From contig JAWXAN010000078.1 of assembly GCA_034439475.1 (NCBI GenBank), positions 1 through 40,026 on the forward strand: a stretch of 40,026 nt of DNA, read 5' to 3'. The notes below the pieces were generated by a model, which was given only the letters and a program-made list of their open reading frames with translations, was not told the origin of the DNA and ran no database searches. Source of the DNA: Candidatus Zixiibacteriota bacterium. GTDB lineage: Bacteria; Zixibacteria; MSB-5A5; GN15; FEB-12. A program made the translations under genes and the position numbers. Below, one piece after another: positions 36,162 to 40,026 of the stretch (position 1 is its first letter; every line of letters starts with the position of its first letter).

Positions 36162-36339
36162 GATATTGGAGTCAGCTGTCACTATCTTCCTATTTATGAT
36201 ATCGATTTGTGTAGTATTCAAAAGTGAAAGAGCGTCTCATGGTACAATCCGACAGCAGTGACGATGTCACCCGGACTCACGTGCCTATTGGAAAAGGGAC
36301 AGCTATCGGCCATTATCGGATAGTCGATAAAATCGGCGC
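36162..36339. repeat. 178-bp direct repeat, copy 1 (kinase promoter and 5' end)
   Basis: Matches 39173-39350 at constant offset with about eight substitutions. It covers the non-coding leader and the first ~34 codons of the kinase up to the glycine-rich loop. Similarity falls sharply afterwards. Confidence 0.9.
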
Positions 36340-36484
36340 GGGCGGAATGGGCGAGGTCTACAAAGCCAAAGACACCCGCCTTAACCGCTTGGTGGCGGTC
36401 AAAGTCCTACTCACCAAGATTGCTGACAACGATGAGGTCTACACCTTTGCGCTGGTGAACTATTTGGTGTTCGGCGTCGTTTAA
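36239..36484 (+). pseudogene. Truncated Hanks-type Ser/Thr kinase (N-terminus only)
   Basis: 81 codons: a short Ser/Asp/Thr-rich leader, then [20 protein letters not shown] with the glycine-rich loop and AVKVL with the ATP-anchoring lysine. After KIADNDE the sequence becomes [15 protein letters not shown] and stops; no HRD, DFG or later subdomains are present. The promoter-proximal 178 bases are repeated before the complete kinase at 39250. It cannot be an active kinase. The start at ATG 36239 is chosen over GTG 36224 because AAAGAG sits in front of it. Confidence 0.75.
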
Positions 36485-36527
36485 TGACTGTGACCAACAA
36501 TGATGCTATGGCGAACGAGGTATCGCA

Positions 36528-37967
36528 GTGAAGACCCAGCGAGTGCTGGTGATTGGCGCGACAGGATATGTCGGTAGCCAGTTAGTACCGTGCCTGCTGC
36601 GAGAAGGGCATCATGTCACATGTCTTGTACGAAATCGCGAAAAGATGATGAATCGGCCCTGGAATACTCGGGTTAAGATCCATGAGGGTGACGTTCTGAA
36701 ACCCGCCGGGCTAAAGGGATTGCTGGAAGACCAAGACGTTGTCTACTACCTCGTGCATTCCATGGCGACGTCGAATGGGGACTTTGCCGAGCTTGACCGC
36801 TGCGCGGCTGCCAATATTGGTAGAGCCGCAAAGAATACCGGGGTCAAGCGGATCATCTATTTGGGTGGTTTGGGTCGCCGACAGGAGCACCAGTCTCTTC
36901 ACCTCAAAAGTCGGCATGAAGTCGGCGATGTCTTACGCCAGTCCGGTGTTCCGGTCACCGAGTTTAGAGCTGCCGTCATCATTGGGGCCGGCAGCCTCTC
37001 CTTTGAAATGGTTCACCACCTTGCCAATCGATTACCGGTTATGATCTGTCCACGATGGGTTATCACTCGAACTCAACCGATTAGCATTGATGACGTGACC
37101 AGCTATCTTGTCGCAGCGCTTGACCAGCCAGAGAGCGTCGGCAAGATCATTGATATCGGTGGACCTGAAGTACTGACGTACCGCGACATGATTTTGGTAG
37201 TAGCCCGCGTTCTTGGACTTCACAGGTTGCTCATTAAGGTGCCGGTCCTGACTCCTCGACTCTCATCCTACTGGGTAGGGCTAGTGACGCCAATTCCTAT
37301 TATGCCGGCACGCGCTCTTATTGAAGGGCTTCGCCATGAAACGGTATGTGAAAACGACGACGCACTTACGTTGTTTGACATTCGACCGAAATCGTTTGAA
37401 GCCGCAGTTCGGCAAGCGCTCGCCCCTGTGCTTCCGGGTCAGATCGCTCGGCCCAGCAGCGAAGGTGAATCGGTTATCGCTCACATCGAGCCATCACACA
37501 TCCTAATTGACCAGCGCAAGATTGAGGTAGAGGCATCGTCCGAAAGGGTCTTCAAGATCATCAGTTCCATTGGCGGCAACAATGGATGGTATTGTGCAGA
37601 CACCCTTTGGAAGATACGCGGATTCATCGATCAGTTGATTGGTGGTGTGGGACTGCGTCGTGGGCGTGGTAACCAAGACGACATTGCCCTGGGCGAAGCC
37701 CTTGATTTTTGGCGAGTTGAAGAACTTGAATACGGTCGACGAATGCTGCTGCGGGCCGAGATGAAGGTCCCCGGCAAGGCCTGGCTTGAATTCGAAGTCA
37801 AGCCGGTTGGTCAAAACTCCTGTGTTCTGACACAAACCGCCCGGTTCTATCCAAGGGGACTGCTCGGATTGCTGTATTGGTATGGCGTGTATCCGGTTCA
37901 CGTCCTTGTCTTTCGTGGCATGGCATCAGCAATTGCCAGGCGGTCCGAAGCTCCTTCCGTCGACTGA
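36528..37967 (+). CDS. NAD(P)-binding SDR-family protein with DUF2867 domain
   Basis: A 479-residue protein. The N-terminal Rossmann fold of the atypical SDR/NmrA-like type has VLVIGATGYVGSQLV (glycine-rich loop at 10-16) and the segment DVVYYLVHSM. Around residue 330 a START-like DUF2867 domain begins (VEASSERVFKIISSIGGNNG, later WRVEELEYGRRMLLRAEMKV). SDR-DUF2867 fusions are widespread, with unproven function; an oxidoreductase or isomerase-like role on a small hydrophobic ligand is a guess. The GTG at 36528 has GAGG upstream. uvsE follows after 16 bases, so the two are probably co-transcribed, and both lie between the two kinase repeats. Confidence 0.88.
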   Translation: MKTQRVLVIGATGYVGSQLVPCLLREGHHVTCLVRNREKMMNRPWNTRVKIHEGDVLKPAGLKGLLEDQDVVYYLVHSMATSNGDFAELDRCAAANIGRAAKNTGVKRIIYLGGLGRRQEHQSLHLKSRHEVGDVLRQSGVPVTEFRAAVIIGAGSLSFEMVHHLANRLPVMICPRWVITRTQPISIDDVTSYLVAALDQPESVGKIIDIGGPEVLTYRDMILVVARVLGLHRLLIKVPVLTPRLSSYWVGLVTPIPIMPARALIEGLRHETVCENDDALTLFDIRPKSFEAAVRQALAPVLPGQIARPSSEGESVIAHIEPSHILIDQRKIEVEASSERVFKIISSIGGNNGWYCADTLWKIRGFIDQLIGGVGLRRGRGNQDDIALGEALDFWRVEELEYGRRMLLRAEMKVPGKAWLEFEVKPVGQNSCVLTQTARFYPRGLLGLLYWYGVYPVHVLVFRGMASAIARRSEAPSVD

Positions 37968-37983
37968 CCGGTTACCAGAGAGC

Positions 37984-38901
37984 ATGACAATGATACGATT
38001 TGGCCTTTGCTGTGTTTTTCATGATGAGCCCATTAAGTTTCGCACCACGACCGCTGCGGCACTGCATGGTTTGGCTCGTAAGCAGAGTTTTGCGAAACTC
38101 TCAGAGCTTTGTCTTCATAACGTGCGCACCCTCGGTCTTGCAATCGACTATTGCAATAGAAATGGGATAGGTTCGTTTCGTGTTCAGAGTGGCCTGCTCC
38201 CTTTACGCACGCATCCCCGCCACGGCTACAACATTGAAGACCTGGCGAATGCCGATGAAATTTTCTCTCTCTTTGGTGGGCTACGGGCATTCGCCCACCG
38301 AAGAAATATCCGAACGACCTTCCACCCCGACCAGTTTGTCGTCCTGAATTCGCCGCGGCCCGAGGTAGTGGTAAGTTCGCTGCGAGAACTCGAACATCAC
38401 GCTGAAATGGCTGAATTGATCGGCGCCGATGTGATCAATATTCACGCAGGCGGTGTCTACGGCGACAAAGAATCGGCACTGAAAAGACTTGCTGAAGGTG
38501 TGAATAGCCTGTCAAGTCGCACCCGAAAGCACCTGACCATTGAAAATGACGATCGATCCTACTCACCCGTAGATCTGCTGCCTTTCTGCTGGCAGGAGCA
38601 GATTCCGCTCGTATACGATGTGCATCATCATCGCTGCCTTCCCGACGGCTTTTCGATTGAAGAAACTACAGAGATGGCCTGTTCTACCTGGAATCGTGAA
38701 CCGGTTTTCCACGTCTCCAGCCCTATCCATGGGTGGACGGGAAAAAATCCGAGAAGACATCACGACTACATTGATATGAACGATTTTCCCGAAAAATGGA
38801 TTAAGTTGGGAATCACCGTGGAGGTTGAGGCAAAGGCCAAGGAATTGGCAATCAGGCGAGTGATGAACGAGATAATGTCTCTGGGCTCTGCCACAATTTG
38901 A
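37984..38901 (+). CDS. uvsE: UV-damage endonuclease UvsE/UvdE
   Basis: A 305-residue TIM-barrel endonuclease that nicks DNA 5' of cyclobutane dimers and 6-4 photoproducts as an alternative to UvrABC. Family features are clear: the N-terminal MIRFGLCCVFHDEPIKFR, then FRVQSGLLPLRTHP, TTFHPDQFVVLNSP, NIHAGGVYGDKESAL, LTIENDD and YDVHHHRC, carrying the metal-binding His, Glu and Asp residues. The ATG at 37984 (MTMIRFG) or 37990 (MIRFG) is the likely start, with AGAG just ahead; the longer reading from 37882 lies inside the upstream gene. Length is normal. It is the second gene of a two-gene unit with the SDR protein. Confidence 0.94.
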   Translation: MTMIRFGLCCVFHDEPIKFRTTTAAALHGLARKQSFAKLSELCLHNVRTLGLAIDYCNRNGIGSFRVQSGLLPLRTHPRHGYNIEDLANADEIFSLFGGLRAFAHRRNIRTTFHPDQFVVLNSPRPEVVVSSLRELEHHAEMAELIGADVINIHAGGVYGDKESALKRLAEGVNSLSSRTRKHLTIENDDRSYSPVDLLPFCWQEQIPLVYDVHHHRCLPDGFSIEETTEMACSTWNREPVFHVSSPIHGWTGKNPRRHHDYIDMNDFPEKWIKLGITVEVEAKAKELAIRRVMNEIMSLGSATI

Positions 38902-39172
38902 ACACCCTCCGCAGCATTTCTCAGCCCTTGAGATTCAAAAACTATATTATACTCGCAGAGGTGAACTGATATCTTGCATGACCAAGATGAAAAATAACGA
39001 AACGCACAAGGATTGCATGGTCGTTGGAGCGGGCATACGAGGTTCGAGATTCAGGAATTTCACTGACGAAGGTCACGCCTTTCCTGAAATCTCTGCACTC
39101 CGACCCTCGCTGGACAGTGTTTCTTAAGAAAATTGGTTTGGCTGACTAACAAGAGCCTGATCATTGGCGCTT
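38902..39172. other. Intergenic region after uvsE
   Basis: A 49-codon frame starting near 38978 (MTKMKNNETHKDCMVVGAGI...) contains VVGAGI, which could be the start of a lost FAD/NAD-binding protein, but it is too short to assign. ATTCAGGAA (39051-39059) and TTCCTGAAAT (39083-39092) form an inverted repeat, possibly a hairpin after uvsE. Nothing else is supported. Confidence 0.3.
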
Positions 39173-39350
39173 GAGATTGTAGTCAGCTGTCGCTATCTTC
39201 CTGTTTATGGTATCTATTTGTGTAGTATTCAAAAGTGAAAGAGCGTCTGATGGTACAATCCGACGGCAGTGACGATGTCACCCGGACTCACGTGCCTATT
39301 GGAAAAGGGACAGCTATCGGCCATTATCGGATAGTCGATAAAATCGGCGC
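39173..39350. repeat. 178-bp direct repeat, copy 2 (kinase promoter and 5' end)
   Basis: Counterpart of 36162-36339. Includes the non-coding leader and the first codons of the intact kinase. Confidence 0.9.
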
Positions 39351-40026
39351 CGGTGGTATGGGCGAGGTGTATCTGGCTGACGACACTCGATTGGAACGTC
39401 GGGTAGCTCTTAAATTTCTCCCGGCCTACATGGCGCAGGATAATGATCTTCGCGTGCGATTCACTCGCGAGGCGCAAGCGGCAGCTAAACTTGATCATCC
39501 CAATATCGTTACCATCCACGAAGTAGGCGAATTCAACGGAAGGCCATTTTTTGCAATGCAATATATCGATGGCAAAACTCTGAGCACGTATTGCCATGAC
39601 GAGCCGCTTCCTGTAGGGAAAATAATCAATCTTATCCAGCAAGTAGCTGACGGACTGTCCCGTGCGCATGCTGGGGGAGTGAGTCATCGTGATATCAAAT
39701 CAGCGAATATTATCGTCGACAGAGAACTTCGCCCAAAGATTCTTGATTTCGGTCTGGCGGCAATCAAAGGGAGTGAGATGCTCACCAAGGCAGGTTCCAC
39801 GCTCGGGACAATTGCCTATATGTCTCCCGAGCAGGCACAGGGCCGCGAAATAGACCATCGATCAGACTTGTTTTCCCTCGGTATAGTCCTCTACGAGCTC
39901 GTTGCCGGCCGCACACCTTTCAAGCGCAACAACGATGCCGCAACTCTTCATGCAATAATCAGCGAGGCTCCGGAACCGCTCGCGAGATTCAAGTCCGATG
40001 TTCCGACCGAATTGCAGAGAATCGTC
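39250..40026 (+). CDS. Hanks-type serine/threonine protein kinase, running off the window
   Basis: 259 codons in frame to the last base, with no stop; the 3' part lies outside the window. The kinase core is complete in its key motifs: [12 protein letters not shown] (glycine loop), VALKFL (ATP-binding lysine), a conserved Glu in REAQAAAKLDHPNIV, SHRDIKSANIIV (catalytic Asp), KILDFGLA (metal Asp), GTIAYMSPEQAQG (activation and P+1 loops) and SDLFSLGIVLYELVAGRTPF. Bacterial kinases of this type often carry C-terminal WD40, TPR or hydrolase domains, which would lie to the right. The 5' end is shared with the truncated copy at 36239. The ATG at 39250 is used; a GTG at 39235 is possible. Confidence 0.92.
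   Translation, partial: MVQSDGSDDVTRTHVPIGKGTAIGHYRIVDKIGAGGMGEVYLADDTRLERRVALKFLPAYMAQDNDLRVRFTREAQAAAKLDHPNIVTIHEVGEFNGRPFFAMQYIDGKTLSTYCHDEPLPVGKIINLIQQVADGLSRAHAGGVSHRDIKSANIIVDRELRPKILDFGLAAIKGSEMLTKAGSTLGTIAYMSPEQAQGREIDHRSDLFSLGIVLYELVAGRTPFKRNNDAATLHAIISEAPEPLARFKSDVPTELQRIV

Noticed and set aside
39229-39687. 152-codon minus-strand open frame at the right edge
   Set aside because: It is antisense to the kinase, whose frame is open to the window end with all catalytic motifs.

Overview
The window looks like a bacterial chromosome segment from a Zixibacteria-like member of the FCB superphylum. This is inference from three things: a secreted protein with dockerin-like DISDLT repeats, PKD domains and a DPNDK motif; Hanks-type kinases with a near-identical repeated 5' end; and an alpha/beta-hydrolase tail of the sort associated with such kinases. 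No rRNA or other strong taxonomic marker is present.

Layout. (1) 1-3386 is ordinary chromosome: a membrane-anchored MsrB-MsrA methionine sulfoxide reductase (minus strand) with its terminator, then a broken CNB-PAS-histidine kinase. (2) 3387-3463 is tRNA-Asp(GTC), used as an integration site. The last codons of a large serine recombinase are read from the antisense strand of the tRNA. (3) 3422-6879 is a mobility module, all minus: a 59-residue protein, an HTH/zinc-cysteine protein, a tyrosine recombinase, an XRE regulator and the serine recombinase, with overlapping or closely spaced genes and a structured leader upstream. (4) 7140-21918 is a minus-strand defence-type island. Transcription order is PLD-SNF2 helicase; Eco57I-type DNA methylase with an AlbA_2-like domain (frameshifted near its start); PD-(D/E)XK-like nuclease; a truncated gene starting MGHLRL; two four-helix membrane proteins; then a tight four-gene cluster of HEPN protein, PLD-family protein, a 255-residue protein of unknown family starting MGHLRL, and a QueC-like enzyme. 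(5) 22595-24230 encodes an AbiE-type toxin-antitoxin pair on the plus strand. (6) 24231-25468 is a graveyard: two DUF72 fragments, an att-like site, an ImuA'/ImuB' remnant and the C-terminus of a type I HsdR. (7) 25675-32379 is a heavy-metal efflux operon: Cys/His-rich secreted protein, czcC, czcB, PII-like protein, czcA. It ends at a strong terminator and a third att-like site. (8) 33283-40026 carries the dockerin/PKD secreted protein, a hydrolase fragment, a truncated kinase, an SDR-DUF2867 protein, UV-damage endonuclease UvsE, and a second kinase that runs off the edge.

Three sites (3457, 24858, 32536) share CCCGCCATT and swap recombinase C-terminal halves, which suggests tandem accretion of related integrative elements at tRNA-Asp. 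The defence island and AbiE would be cargo of the first element, and the metal efflux operon cargo of a second.

The best candidate for an undescribed system is HEPN-PLD-MGH-QueC (7140-12491). It resembles Qat and type IV CBASS in having a QueC-like enzyme next to a small partner with a Met-Gly start, but I see no CD-NTase, QatA-type ATPase, TatD nuclease or TGT. A 17-bp exact direct repeat at the MGHLRL start flanks a 4.3-kb block, suggesting that modules were swapped upstream of a conserved MGH-QueC core.
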